31,932 nt of DNA. It comes from Mucidula mucida. Taxonomy: Eukaryota; Basidiomycota; Agaricomycetes; Agaricales; Physalacriaceae. The notes beneath the pieces were generated by a model that saw only the letters and a list, made by a program, of their open reading frames with translations, was not told the origin of the DNA and did not search any database. Below, one piece after another: positions 9,242-19,383 of the stretch (the stretch's first letter is position 1; each line of letters opens with the position of its first letter). Where the stretch lies: the NCBI GenBank assembly GCA_015501055.1, contig JADNYV010000395.1, positions 1-31,932 of the forward strand. Direction: 5' to 3'. The translations under genes were made by a program, and so were the position numbers.

Positions 9242-11740
9242 GATTTCAAACAAAAGATGTACTTTTACTGGACCAATTTACGGGATTTTGGAATGTTACT
9301 GGCGACTTAATCTCGAGCGACGGGCGAAATTCCCGCCGTCTCACAGCATGGAATAATCTATTTGGGATTCAGGTAGTGTTTGTTCAGGGTCTTTCGGTAA
9401 TGCCTTGCTACTTACACGTTTGTAAGTTTCCATTGTTCGCCTAGTTAAGTGTTCTAACTGTCAATCTCTAGTCGCCTGCTTAGTGCGTCAGGCCGACAAA
9501 GCGAGCCGTGCGAGGACTGGTACCGGTGGTGACCGGGTTGCTACCGAGTGATGCAGTACTGAATTCTCCATGCTGTTATGTATTGGACAGCCTTTGGGAG
9601 CGAGATTTAGTCTATTTCATCTGCCTTACAGTTCTCGCATATCTGGTGACTGCGATGGTCTCAGAGTCAGTACTCTGTCTGCGAGTTTCTTTTTGGCTCA
9701 ATCCAATTACAACAGCCACAATGTCAATTTACTGGTACCGGATGCCGAAAGTTTGGAAAAAGAAGACGGCTTTTGAATGTCTCTGCATCGTGAAAGTCCT
9801 CTTAGCCTCATTGGACTTCATGCGCTGTTATGCATCGTTCACGGAAGGCAAACAGCTACAGTGTAGCTACAAGTACGGTGAAAGCATGGTTGGTGAATAT
9901 GCTCCTGAAGAGATTAACGGTCCTCAAGGTCCTCCCGGTTTCAAGGGCGGCGAAGTCGTCAACGCCGCCTACAGATACCGTCGTTGGCCATTGACGCCGC
10001 TATATATACTCCTAAGCATGCCACGCCACACATGTGAGAACGCTTGAGGTGTGTTCGAATTACTACCTCTCTTGGTCGGTACGATACTCTTGTTCAGAAA
10101 CACAATGAAATTTGAGGAATTCGTACGATGTACTTGTTGTTACGAGCTTATGGCACGTTTCAGGTATGGTGGGTATTTAGTAACAGAAACGAGTTTGACC
10201 AGATTTCATACACACGGTACAGATTCTTGAATGAAATGGGCTACGATAGAGCCCAATATCTCTTCGCAAAGACGTAGATTCATGATTGTCATCGCTATTC
10301 GACACAGGTTTGGCCTTCGGGATTTCGACAAAGTTTGACACAGGTCCTAAATTGTGTGTAGGTTTCAACAGAGGTAGGAGGGTATGTACTTACATCTTTC
10401 AATATGTACTGTGACACTAGTACGTACTGCGCCACACGAAGTAGGGTTTTAGCTCCCACTAAGAAATGTCTCTAGTTTCATCATCCATGCTCCAACTAGG
10501 TCATTCAGTGGACCTTACCTTCAGTCAGGATGTCATTGTGCCCTCGAGACATCTGTTGGGAGGCACACCGCACGGCGAGGCGGGCTTACCATGTATGGAA
10601 TACGGTCCGAGCAGGGCGTCCGGATCTGGCCGAGAGGACGATCGTACAGCGCATCTACCGGCGTCACTTACTTAACATTGATGCAGACCTGTGTCGGAAT
10701 GCCTCTTCATTTTGGGTGACGTGCCAAAATCTACCCAAACCTGGGTCAAAATCAACAAAGGGTAACATGAGTTAGGAAACCTTTTGTTTCTGAATACCGG
10801 CCATAGTACCAGGTGTATGAGTCAGGCAACTTGATTAGAAGACTGTTCAGTGCTTCAAGCGCGTGCTGCAATGGCTTACTTTTTGCATGTTCACAAGCCA
10901 TTTCGCTGTTCATTCTCTAGCCGCATTCAAGTGCACCTTTTCGCCAGGATTCTTGGTTCAGGCAATCAACTGCACTCAGAAAGCAAGGTCGAATTCAAAC
11001 GGACACACTCTCACAAGAATTGGCAGCGGACCTGTCTGCTTTTGGAGTCATCATGCGGGAGTGATCTTTCGAGTTGTCAAGGTTTTTGGCTGATACTTAG
11101 CGAGATGACAGTATTTGGCAAATTTTCTATATAACAGTGTTTAGGTCTAGGATCCGCTGACTACAATAGTCCGCCTGACATCAAAGGTCTTTTATTCTTT
11201 TTTTCTGCTGTTGGTTTACTAATGCAGGACACCGGAAACAAAGTATCTTTAAATCACGACATTTCTTGTTGTATTGGGATTTCATATGCGCCACTAGACT
11301 ATGCACCGTCGACAAAAGGGTAAAAGCTCCATCACAGCCAATCACGAATAAGTAGAACGAGAAGAATGGCCTTCCATATAAGAAGAGTCTCTGTGTAGAA
11401 ACGCCCTCCGCGTGTCATCTTTGGAACCGCATAGGGCAGCTAAGCGCGAAGCTGCAATATCACCTTGATCTCCGTTTGAGCCAACTACACAGGTAAATGC
11501 AGGGCGCATCTTTTCATGGTCTACAAATGATTGTGGTTTCTTTTCTCACTGACATACACAGAATTAGCGGACACTGACAGGGGACAGGTTGACATCTATC
11601 ACTCTGTCTGACATGTTTTCGACGTTTTGGGTGACTCTTCCGCGGTAAACAATCTGCCCGTCAGCTCAGTTCCCAGACAAATGGAACACTAAGCACATTG
11701 ATAGATGGATAGTTCGTGGTTCTGACAAACGTTTTGCTCG
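9242..11740. other. 2.5-kb stretch without a supported gene
   Basis: No F-box, secreted-protein or transposase signature was found on either strand. The longest frame (9508-10047 plus) starts at a non-ATG codon and contains an isolated GPQGPPG that is too short to be collagen-like. Frames at 10466-10775 are arginine-rich and unlike any family seen here. The A/T-rich, stop-dense stretches around 9260-9500 and 10080-10460 look intergenic. Confidence 0.5.
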
Positions 11741-11743
11741 CGT

Positions 11744-11750
11744 GTATAAA
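11744..11750 (+). promoter_or_regulatory. TATA box of the spacer F-box gene
   Basis: GTATAAATGG lies about 100 bp upstream of the ATG at 11847. This spacing matches the TATA box of gene C (110 bp upstream) and argues that the open frame before 11847 is leader rather than protein. Confidence 0.45.
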
Positions 11751-11846
11751 TGGAAAAGGTATCGTCGTCCTTCAAAACTCGGGGAGTGTCAAGCTGTTGA
11801 ATGTACTGAACACCTACAGAGCATTCTCGTACACGGACATGAGGTG

Positions 11847-13445
11847 ATGGTTATCCCAATTGAGACCGATGCCTTTTTGATTGACGCGCTGCCAGTGTAT
11901 ATACAGCTCTTACTGTTAGACCATCTCCATCTCATGACCGACTTCTGCGACGCCTGGCGCAGTGCGAGTTCTCACCCTCTATTCGACTTCAAGGCGTGCA
12001 AATGCGACGGCGCCGACGCGGTAGGATTTTCCGCGTCCAAGGCATGCGGGACTAGTGCGGCGCGCCTAGTTGGCATCCTTGGACCGATCCTTGTCGTCGT
12101 CGTGATAGTCTGTTGGATACGCGGTATCAAGCGGGGGCTGAAGGAACTTGCGCTTTTCTGTGCGGGCCTCTTCATAGGTGTCCCTGTCATCTTCCTGATA
12201 TGGCTCTACGCAAAGTTCGTGGACATGCTTCTGTGGGAAACGGCGAGCGGGGATGCTGTGGTGGACATGGCGCTGCACCAGCTTCACGCTCGCTTTGGAC
12301 CTGTGGTGAAGCGGAGGGTTGTATGTGTTAAGCAGGAGCCGGTGCTGCCGAGAGAGCTGTGTGATGCGATTATCAGCGCTTGCGACGATAAAGCGACGTT
12401 GTTGGCGTGTAGCCGGGTGTGTATGGCGTGGACGCATATGAGCAGGAGGCGGCTGTCCGTGACAGCGAGACTCACGTCGTTCTGCCGTTCCAAACGCGTT
12501 GGGAGTCTGCTACGTTCTCGCTCTCAAACCATCGCGCCATGCATCCATCACATAGAATTCCAGGGGAAATACTTTGGACAGCATTGGCGTATTCTACGCC
12601 TGTTCAAGCTCAAAGACATTCATCTCCGGAGCGCGACTATCCAAAGACGCGCACGGCTCATCCGTCATCTCCTCTACTTCTTCCCCGACTCCATCGAGAG
12701 CTTGACCTTCCATGTCAGACTCCCGAGTCACGACTCGAGCCATATTCAGGCTCAGCCGGCGCGCGAACTACGGTACTTCCTCTCGCAGGCATTACAGTTC
12801 ACGCGTCTCAAATCATTGACCGTGAGCATCGACCTTGACATCGTGCCGGGATGGAATTGCAAACTGCGGAGAGATCCGTCCCCCGCAGAACGACCTTTGA
12901 CTATCGAGCGATTGCAGCTATGTGGTACATGGTCGGATGATCTGGCACTGTGGTTGCAGAACCGGTGTCGGAAGCTAGTGAGCCTTGATATCCACACGAG
13001 TGGCGGGTGGGGGATGTCCTCTTCATTAGTAGAGACACTGGTGCGATGCAATTGGGAAACATTGAAGGATCTGGATCTGATGGTGCCCGCCGTCGATGGT
13101 GAGTCGGACTGTTCATGCTGGTATGCCTTCTTACGAGTACTGCTAGTGCCTTTGAATCTGTCGTCTCTACAGTGCTTACGGACACTCCGCTTGAGGGTTG
13201 ATCTGGAGACAGTGACGTCGCTCAGTGTGAATTGTGCGATCAAGATTCTCCAGATGCTGGATGGGAAGTATCCTCCTAGCGAGGTCATCATTCAAGTTGC
13301 GTCCCAGAGCTACGACAGACCTCAGGCTACTTCCCTTAGTAGTCATGCTGAAGCGTTTGACAATGTAGCGATTAATTCATTGGGTATGTCGTTGGGGGAT
13401 AAACAATCGTCGCTTTTCAGATATGTATATAATAGCCTTGATTGA
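11847..13445 (+). CDS. F: membrane-anchored F-box protein
   Basis: Likely two exons, 11847-13098 and 13147-13445, giving about 516 residues. The 48-bp intron (GTGAGT donor, TAG acceptor) is a multiple of three without stops, so it is invisible to frame analysis. It is inferred from the same phase-1 intron in A, C, D and the 23-kb fragment, all splicing just before the (V/A/I)PLNL motif. Residues about 73-91 (LVGILGPILVVVVIVCWI) and 101-122 (ELALFCAGLFIGVPVIFLIW) are strong transmembrane helices. The F-box spans about 167-203 (LPRELCDAIISACDDKATLL, then CSRVCMAWTHMS). The rest is leucine-rich, with YFGQHWRILRLFKL and CNWETLKDLDL segments. It is the longest and least damaged member. Expected role: substrate receptor of a membrane-tethered SCF ligase (inference). 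The start codon is not certain. Confidence 0.75.
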   Translation: MVIPIETDAFLIDALPVYIQLLLLDHLHLMTDFCDAWRSASSHPLFDFKACKCDGADAVGFSASKACGTSAARLVGILGPILVVVVIVCWIRGIKRGLKELALFCAGLFIGVPVIFLIWLYAKFVDMLLWETASGDAVVDMALHQLHARFGPVVKRRVVCVKQEPVLPRELCDAIISACDDKATLLACSRVCMAWTHMSRRRLSVTARLTSFCRSKRVGSLLRSRSQTIAPCIHHIEFQGKYFGQHWRILRLFKLKDIHLRSATIQRRARLIRHLLYFFPDSIESLTFHVRLPSHDSSHIQAQPARELRYFLSQALQFTRLKSLTVSIDLDIVPGWNCKLRRDPSPAERPLTIERLQLCGTWSDDLALWLQNRCRKLVSLDIHTSGGWGMSSSLVETLVRCNWETLKDLDLMVPAVDGESDCSCWYAFLRVLLVPLNLSSLQCLRTLRLRVDLETVTSLSVNCAIKILQMLDGKYPPSEVIIQVASQSYDRPQATSLSSHAEAFDNVAINSLGMSLGDKQSSLFRYVYNSLD

Positions 13446-13814
13446 AAGCCCAAGTTGAAGTACAGTCTGCTAGCCTGATATATGTCTGTTAACGAAAAGA
13501 TGGATTATAGCTGAACCTAGGTTTGACAGTCATTTACTGGAGGTCGGTAAAATGTGCAGGCCATTTCTTTACCCAAACATTGCCAAGTAGGTTCAATAGA
13601 CAGCGACACCGTTGATCATTTTCGGTCTACAATGGGAGATGGAAAGCGTGGGAACAAGGAGATGTGAAATGATTCCTTCCTGTACTTTCCGTCTTTCCAC
13701 AATCACCAGCACCAATAGGGCGACACGAGAGCGACGACGAGGATGTGACGGCGTGTCAAAAGTAACATAGGGACAATATGGCCCGTCAGCGTACAGAGAG
13801 CTCTGCTATACCGC
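13446..13814. other. Intergenic, F to D
   Basis: No gene seen. Similarity to the left arm begins at about 13815 (CAGTGTCCT, then CCTTGCGTT), so this is the last unduplicated stretch before the right arm. Confidence 0.5.
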
Positions 13815-14131
13815 GCACGACAGTGTCCTCGGTTCCCCGCGTCGTCAGCTCCTTGCGTTACTGCTGATTATCAACCTGCCTTCGGTTTGTAAGAGCTGAC
13901 CTTGAGCGCTGATACTGATGATCTAACTAGTTATAGGTCTACGATTGCTGTAGTCGATACTGTGCACAGCCTTATTCATATTGTTTCCCTACCACCACCG
14001 CCCTCAATGGACGCACTGCTTAATACAGTGCTAGACACAGTTTTCTGGGCTCTGGGTCTGCTACCGCTGGTAGTTCTCGTGGTCGTCGAAATTTGCATTT
14101 TACGGTTGGTGCGATATGCTCGTCGACATTA

Positions 14132-14375
14132 CTGTAGCGTTTCGACCGTAACTTCACAGCCTGTGACCCATTATGGTCTGAAGTTACAGCGAACAGCTTC
14201 ACAGACCCTTAAATTGCCTTTTTTGGACAGTTCCGCTTATAGCAGGACCTGAAATTTCCTTATTTGGAGGCTCGTGCCTGACCAAAGTGGTCCGTGACCC
14301 GTTATGATGTATATATAGCTTCACTTCAAAGACCCCCGTGACCCGTTATGTGAATTTGCGGTCGAAACACTACAG
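14132..14375. mobile_element. MITE with TA duplication inside D
   Basis: A 244-bp insertion with imperfect inverted ends (CTGTAGCGTTTCGACCG against CTGTAGTGTTTCGACCG on the complementary strand), flanked by TA at 14130-14131 and 14376-14377. Removing it leaves GACATTATAC, matching GACATCATAC at the same point of D' on the other arm. Subterminal GACCCGTTATG motifs recur several times. A TA duplication indicates a Tc1/mariner-type non-autonomous element. Confidence 0.75.
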
Positions 14376-14657
14376 TATACAGAGTCATCCGCGTTTCCGA
14401 CCCAGCCCCTTGAATCGGTGCGTCACCCAGCCACCCATTCTTCCTCTCGAACTATGGCTCGCCATATTTGCGATATGCCAAGAGGACCGATCCACATGTA
14501 GCCTTGTCTGTAGCAACTTGGCGTCCATCAGCAGGAAGCTGGAGTTGACGATGCAGTCCCATACGGAGACAAGACGTCTCAGCCATGTTCTGCGCTCTCC
14601 GCTCCAGACCCTAACTCGCGCGACTCGCTTCCGCGGACCGGATTATGGATAGCACTG

Positions 14658-14784
14658 TATAGGTATGCGGACTCGGCTAGCCGCGCAGACATGATGGTGG
14701 TCTTCAGACAAGGTGTACATTCGGAGCCTGTGTACCTATAACATCCGTGCTACGCGTGTCTGTATAACATAAGCGAGACATACA
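14658..14784 (-). repeat. Terminal direct repeat 1 (3' LTR)
   Basis: 127 bp, differing from the copy at 15311-15437 at a single base (TTCGG versus TTTGG). Confidence 0.8.
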
Positions 14785-15310
14785 TCCCATACAAACTAAA
14801 ATATCAACCTCCGGGTTGATCTGCTGAATGTCTACACAACACAATGGCAGAGTGCAATAGCAAACCATAACAGTGGTGGGTGCAAATGGAAGTAATGTGA
14901 TCGGCGGTGGCGGCGGAAACATATGTCGAGTGAGGAATGAGTGGCAGCCATTGGGCTCCCAGAACGTAGAGGTGGGCACTCAGCACACTTATAACCTCCC
15001 TGGCCTGTTATGACCTAAACCGTCTCGGAATGTTGGGCTCCCAGCGCTCTCAAGCGGATACTCGGTCCGTTGACCGTCCAACTCGGCCTGGCCTGTTACA
15101 ATCCCCTCTATGACAACCAGAATGTTTGGAAACACTTCTCTCTTCATCCCAAATCCTGTGATGTACGGCTGGTTGATGATGCGCAATGCGTGGAATATGG
15201 TGACAGTGATGGCAAGTGATAACGGACGATGTGGGCTTGTCAACGCAATCAATAGCAATCAGACTGGAATCTGGAGGCTGCTGGTGGTTCAGAATGCGGT
15301 GGTCACCAGA

Positions 15311-15437
15311 TATAGGTATGCGGACTCGGCTAGCCGCGCAGACATGATGGTGGTCTTCAGACAAGGTGTACATTTGGAGCCTGTGTACCTATAACATCCG
15401 TGCTACGCGTGTCTGTATAACATAAGCGAGACATACA
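15311..15437 (-). repeat. Terminal direct repeat 2 (5' LTR)
   Basis: Second 127-bp copy. The near identity of the two repeats indicates a recent insertion compared with the divergence between the duplication arms. Confidence 0.8.
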
Positions 15438-16410
15438 ACTGGCTTGCAGTCCGCCTGCTCCACATACACGGTGCGCCGAAGTTGCAAAAAACGCGCATGC
15501 GGTTTCCCTTCTCGCACGATACCTCCCTGAAATCGACGAACTCACTTTTATATCCACTTCAGGCTATAACCTTCCGCCACTGAGGTTTGCCTGGCAACTC
15601 AGCACCTTTCTTAGTCACCTCCATTGCTTTAAATCTCTTCGAGTCTTGAAAATGGGCAGTCTCGATTGCCCAAAGTGGGCCGAGCCCCTCAAACCAGAAC
15701 TTCTGTCCATTACCTATTTGCACCTAAAGCATGCGGGGTCTAGCAACTTGCTGAGACAGTGGTTGCATCAATCGTGTAGGCGGCTCGACACGTTAGTGCT
15801 TCTACGAAAGGGCGGATGGGACCAGGATGCGATAGGCGTGCAATGCCTACTTGCAGCGAACGCGGAGACGCTTCATGATCTCCAGATTATTGTCCCTGCT
15901 ACTGCTGGTTAGTCATTTCTGTTCCTTGAATCCATCTCAAAATCTCTACAGCGCCGTTAGATGTTTCAGTCCTCAAGGATCTCCAAAGTCTTTGGTTGGG
16001 ATTTGGCGACCGGTCGAGTACTTGCTTTGACTGTGCGATTAGGACACTGCAGTCGCTTGATCCGCGCCGACCGCCCAAGGAGCTCTGCGTTCGACGACAC
16101 TGGCTTTGCTCTGACAGTTCAGTGTTTGCTCAGGTATTGGATGGTAGGCTGGGTCTGTTCCTGGTGGAGAATTTGGGCCAAATTTTGAAGTATCGCAAGT
16201 GTTAAGGGAGATAGCACCTGGCTGTTCATCGGCCGAGGTCGTTTGATAGCGACTCTATCATTACGATTGAGTTCGGATTTCGTTTTCCAGTGATTCGTAG
16301 GAGGATCTCGTTCCAACGCTCGGACATCTGTATGTTGCTTCTTCAGTGATTTCCTGTGGGTGATGCTTCTAGTACGATGTGTTATCTGGCTGTCTCGTCC
16401 GTCGCGCGCC

Positions 16411-16418
16411 TATATAAG
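16411..16418 (+). promoter_or_regulatory. TATA box of gene C
   Basis: TATATAAG lies 110 bp upstream of the ATG at 16528 and is conserved with its flanks in the left arm (5013-5020). Confidence 0.6.
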
Positions 16419-16527
16419 CCGTGTCTGATCTTTCCAAAACATATGTCGGCCGCGCCATTTGCCAATTGAACACTCCCACTCAATTCCTCTTTGGAATCTT
16501 TCCATCTTGCCGCCATCAATCCCCGTC

Positions 16528-17748
16528 ATGCGTCGAGGGCCGCTTTGGTTACGCGTTCTCGCCTATCCAGTCCACGTTTTCTTCACGGGTCTCGGATATC
16601 TCGAATACTGCTGTTTGCAGCTGATGTCGTTGCGGGACGTGCTCGTCGATGATATTATGTTGAAAATCCATTCGCCAGCACGCATGGTCGTGACTTCGTG
16701 CCTCATTCTTCCCCCCGAGCTATGGTACATCATCTTCGAGCAGTGCGAGAGTCGATCCGCGTTGCTGGCATGTAGCCTCGTCTGCACCGCTTGGGCATCT
16801 ATCAGCAGAGGCCAACTACGTCTCAAAATGTCGATTCATAATCGTGAAAGGGTGGTGCAGCTGGGGCGTCTTCTGCGCTCGCCGACGCAGACTCTCACCT
16901 GCACGACCCACTGCGTGAGCTTCATGGGAGGGGATTTCGGGCAGTATTGGCGCATAGTGCGCCTCCTCCACCTTCATGGGACTCGGTTACGCGGTGCTAT
17001 CATTGTTGGAGACGCACACGGGACGCTCCCACTCCTCACGTACTTCCCCGACATCGTTGATTTGACGTTTAAGAGTCTAGGTGACGGGGGTCTCGGCAGG
17101 TTCATCGCTCAGGTGTCTCGCTTTAGATGTCTTCGTTCTCTGTGCATCAATGTCGAGTGTAGGAGCGGCGGGTCTTTCAGAGCGCCGGATCACAGAGATC
17201 TTTTACCCATGACACGATTATCTGTGATTGGGAGATGGCCTAGCGACCTGTTCGATTGGCTGCAGAGCTCATGTAGGGCTCTGGAGGTTTTGGAGCTCTG
17301 TGGAGACACCGGGTGGGGACATGAGCTCGTGTCTCCCGAAGCACTGCTCAGAGCGAACGCGGATACGCTTCGAGTCCTGAAGTGGACTGTTCCTGCGACG
17401 CATAGTTTGTCGTTTCCCCGAGTCGTTTATTGAGATCTGACTTTGTCAACTCTGATAGTACCGTTGAATTTAGCCATTACAAAGAATCTTCGCAGTCTTG
17501 TTATTGAGATTCATCACGAATCCACCCAATGTGCCCTGCAGACACTGCTGTCGCTTCGTCCACTCGAGAACTTGGAAGTGCGCGTTCAGGTGATCCACCC
17601 AGTCCACTTCGTCTTCGCATCAAATGCAATAGCTTCAACCTTTTCCGAGATGTTCGGGAGTAAACTGGGCATGAAATTGGTATCCAACGAGCTACTGCAA
17701 TTACCGCTTGCTCAGGTACTCAGTTTGAAGTATGTTGTGGATGATTAG
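16528..17748 (+). CDS. C: N-terminally hydrophobic F-box protein
   Basis: Two exons, 16528-17404 and 17459-17748, with a 54-bp phase-1 intron (GTTTGT donor, TAG acceptor). The product is 388 residues. The start was chosen because C' and gene A begin equivalently (MRR) and a TATA box lies 110 bp upstream. Residues about 7-32 are hydrophobic (LWLRVLAYPVHVFF, then LEYCCLQL). The F-box is at about 61-97 (LPPELWYIIFEQCESRSALL, then CSLVCTAWASISR). The family segment FGQYWRIVRLLHLHG and leucine-rich strands follow. The last base before the intron is A instead of the family's G, but the GT donor is intact. It is the intact counterpart of truncated C'. Function by analogy: SCF substrate receptor; target unknown. 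Confidence 0.78.
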
Positions 17749-18174
17749 GGTAGGGTCGTAAGACCTTGTACTGGTGTAGTGGTATGCACGCCCTTGCTCT
17801 GTATGTGCATCTACCTATCGAAGTATCGGTTTGGCTGTCTACGCGGCGCCGGCGCCTATCCTCCAATTTGGCAATGAGTCTAGACGAAACAATGGTAGCG
17901 GAGGTCTTGGAATGAGCTGTGAATAGCGAGGCGGATCCAAATCGTCGAAAGTGGCTTTTGACCATCACCATCGTGACGGCTTTTCTCTCACTGGCCGCCT
18001 CCGTGCTAATCGAGCGGATAAAACGGCAGTGGTATTCCGGTTTGTTTATCACCAAAACTATATAACTATAGATGATGCTGATCGAAAAACATGTGTAGCT
18101 ATCACGTTAATTCACGGTATCAGCAGCGGTATCCCTCGACTTCAAATCCGTCTAGTTACCTGTGACTGTCCTTA
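17749..18174. other. Intergenic, C to E
   Basis: No gene supported. It contains CGGCGCCGGCGCC near 17845 and otherwise unremarkable sequence. Confidence 0.4.
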
Positions 18175-19146
18175 ATGATTGCAATGCGTGGTCGGCACCT
18201 TTGTTCAAATGTTCTCCTCGTTTCAAATGTTCTTCCTCTTCTTCTTCCCGTCCTCTTCTTTTCAGCATCTCTTCTGTTCTTGGACCTGCTCATTGCTAAT
18301 ATCATGGTTCGTCGCAGACGCCCGGTTCGCATCACTCATTGCCCTATTCTTCCTGTCGAGTTTTGGGACATCATCATCGTGGAATGTGGGGATCGATCCA
18401 CCCTGTTAGCGTGTAGTCTCGTCTGCAGAGCTTGGGCACTGCTGCGGGCTTTCATATGCATCTGAAAGAATATAGTTTAACGTCAGACGTACTTCACCAG
18501 AAACCGAAACGCCCAGGACGTGTCCCCCAGCTCTCATTTTTCCACCCAACCTATGGAATGCCACCATCTTCGTGGAATGTCACCGCCGAGCGCGTGTCTT
18601 CTTGGGTGGTCCTCGGGTGGAATAGTATTCGGTGCGAGGTGGTGCTTGTGTGCTCGTCTTCCGTCCGGTCTTTGCTGTGGGGGATGATTTTTGCAGAGGA
18701 TCGTCTTCGTGGGGGACGGTGCTCAGCTGAGTTAGTGTCCGGGTGGTGTGGGTGCTCTTTGGGTTGAGTGGAGTCGTCTTCAGGTGTACTCGTCTTCCGG
18801 TGTGCTCTCTGCTGTAGGTGGGGGTGGTCTCTTCATAGGAGGAGGGTCTTCATGTTGTGGGGGATGGTCGTTGAGTGTGATGTTCTTCGAGTATGATATG
18901 TCCTCGGAATCGATAGGATAATAGACGATACAGAGCAAGTATCTACTAGACTGTGAAAATACAACTAAAAGGTAAGAGAAACTGGAATATGGGTACCCTC
19001 TTCCAACATGTTTCAACTGTGCCGTCAAGACGCTGTGCTCGCTTCGTCCCCTCAAGGAAGTCCGAGTCCAAGTTGAGAAGGCGAAGCCTTACTATCTGTT
19101 CAAGCCTAAACATGTGCAGGCATTTCCGAGGTATTGGGAGGAATGA
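18175..19146 (+). pseudogene. E: F-box gene relic in pieces
   Basis: The first piece (18175-18465) has a hydrophobic N-terminus (VLPLLLPVLFFSASLLFLDL), then RRRRPVRITHCPILPVEFWD and CSLVCRAWA. It is frameshifted just after the F-box (HMHLK is in another frame). A second piece at about 18510-18600 resembles the linker and F-box start of gene A (RVPQ, then a frame-broken LPPELWNA). A third piece (about 19005-19146) is a 3' exon end: FNCAVKTLCSLRPLKEVRVQ, then a TGA after RYWEE. The leucine-rich middle is missing; 18600-18950 is G/T-rich sequence of no recognised origin. No counterpart is visible in the left arm. Confidence 0.75.
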
Positions 19147-19383
19147 GAGCAGGAGGGTGCTATAGTAGGACTTTGGAGTTTGTTTATGTGGGACGGAGCG
19201 TCAAGGTTTGAAGTGTTAAAGGTCAACACTGCACAGTTTACAATCAAACTACATGTTATTTGTAAGCCAGACCTAGGACTGCACACTTTATCGCGTTCCG
19301 AGCAGCTGCTGGATATGTTAGCGCCGAGTAGGAGAAGTAAGATCGGGATTCACATCCTGTCGGACGCTACTTACAAGAGTATC

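Larger units (their letters stand above)
14658..15437 (-). mobile_element. Miniature LTR element (TRIM-like) inside D
   Basis: A 780-bp insertion with 127-bp direct terminal repeats (14658-14784 and 15311-15437) that differ at one base. It is flanked by the 4-bp direct repeat ACTG (14654-14657 and 15438-15441). The other arm has the empty site, GCACTGGCG, in D'. On the minus strand the repeats start TGTATGTCTCG and the interior begins, two bases later, with TGGTGACCACC. Starting with TGG, this could serve as a tRNA primer site; a purine run (ATGGGA) precedes the far repeat. The 526-bp interior encodes no gag or pol. Size and structure fit terminal-repeat retrotransposons in miniature. The repeats end in TA rather than CA in this orientation, which is atypical. 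Confidence 0.78.
14007..16205 (+). pseudogene. D: right-arm copy of dead F-box gene
   Basis: Starts near the ATG at 14007 with MDALLNTVLDTVFWALGLLP, followed by a hydrophobic VVLVVVEICIL segment. The F-box (LPLELWLAIFAICQEDRST, then CSLVCSNLASIS) at about 14430-14540 is in another frame and lacks LLA. A TAG replaces the Gln codon in DYGQHWR (about 14650). Two mobile elements interrupt it. The 3' half is open again (15646-15907, ending LQIIVPATAG). It is spliced by a 44-bp intron (15908-15951) to a last exon that begins APLDVSVLKDLQSL and ends ILKYRKC. The shared stop and F-box deletion with D' show that the gene was inactive before the duplication. Confidence 0.85.

Noticed and set aside
9508..10047. 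179-codon open frame with hydrophobic stretches and a GPQGPPG motif
   Set aside because: It starts at a non-ATG codon, has no splice partner or family feature, and the collagen-like motif is only two triplets long.
15110..15394. Plus-strand 94-codon frame inside the miniature LTR element
   Set aside because: It runs into the terminal repeat and lacks gag, pol or other domains; treated as interior non-coding sequence.
17946..17961. 16-base match GTGGCTTTTGACCATC shared with about 4322-4337
   Set aside because: Both copies are in the same orientation, which the inverted duplication does not explain, and the match does not extend; likely chance or an old dispersed fragment.
18780..18950. G/T-rich and GGTGGG-rich stretch that might be a simple repeat or quadruplex region
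   Set aside because: No regular period and no evenly spaced G-runs on inspection.
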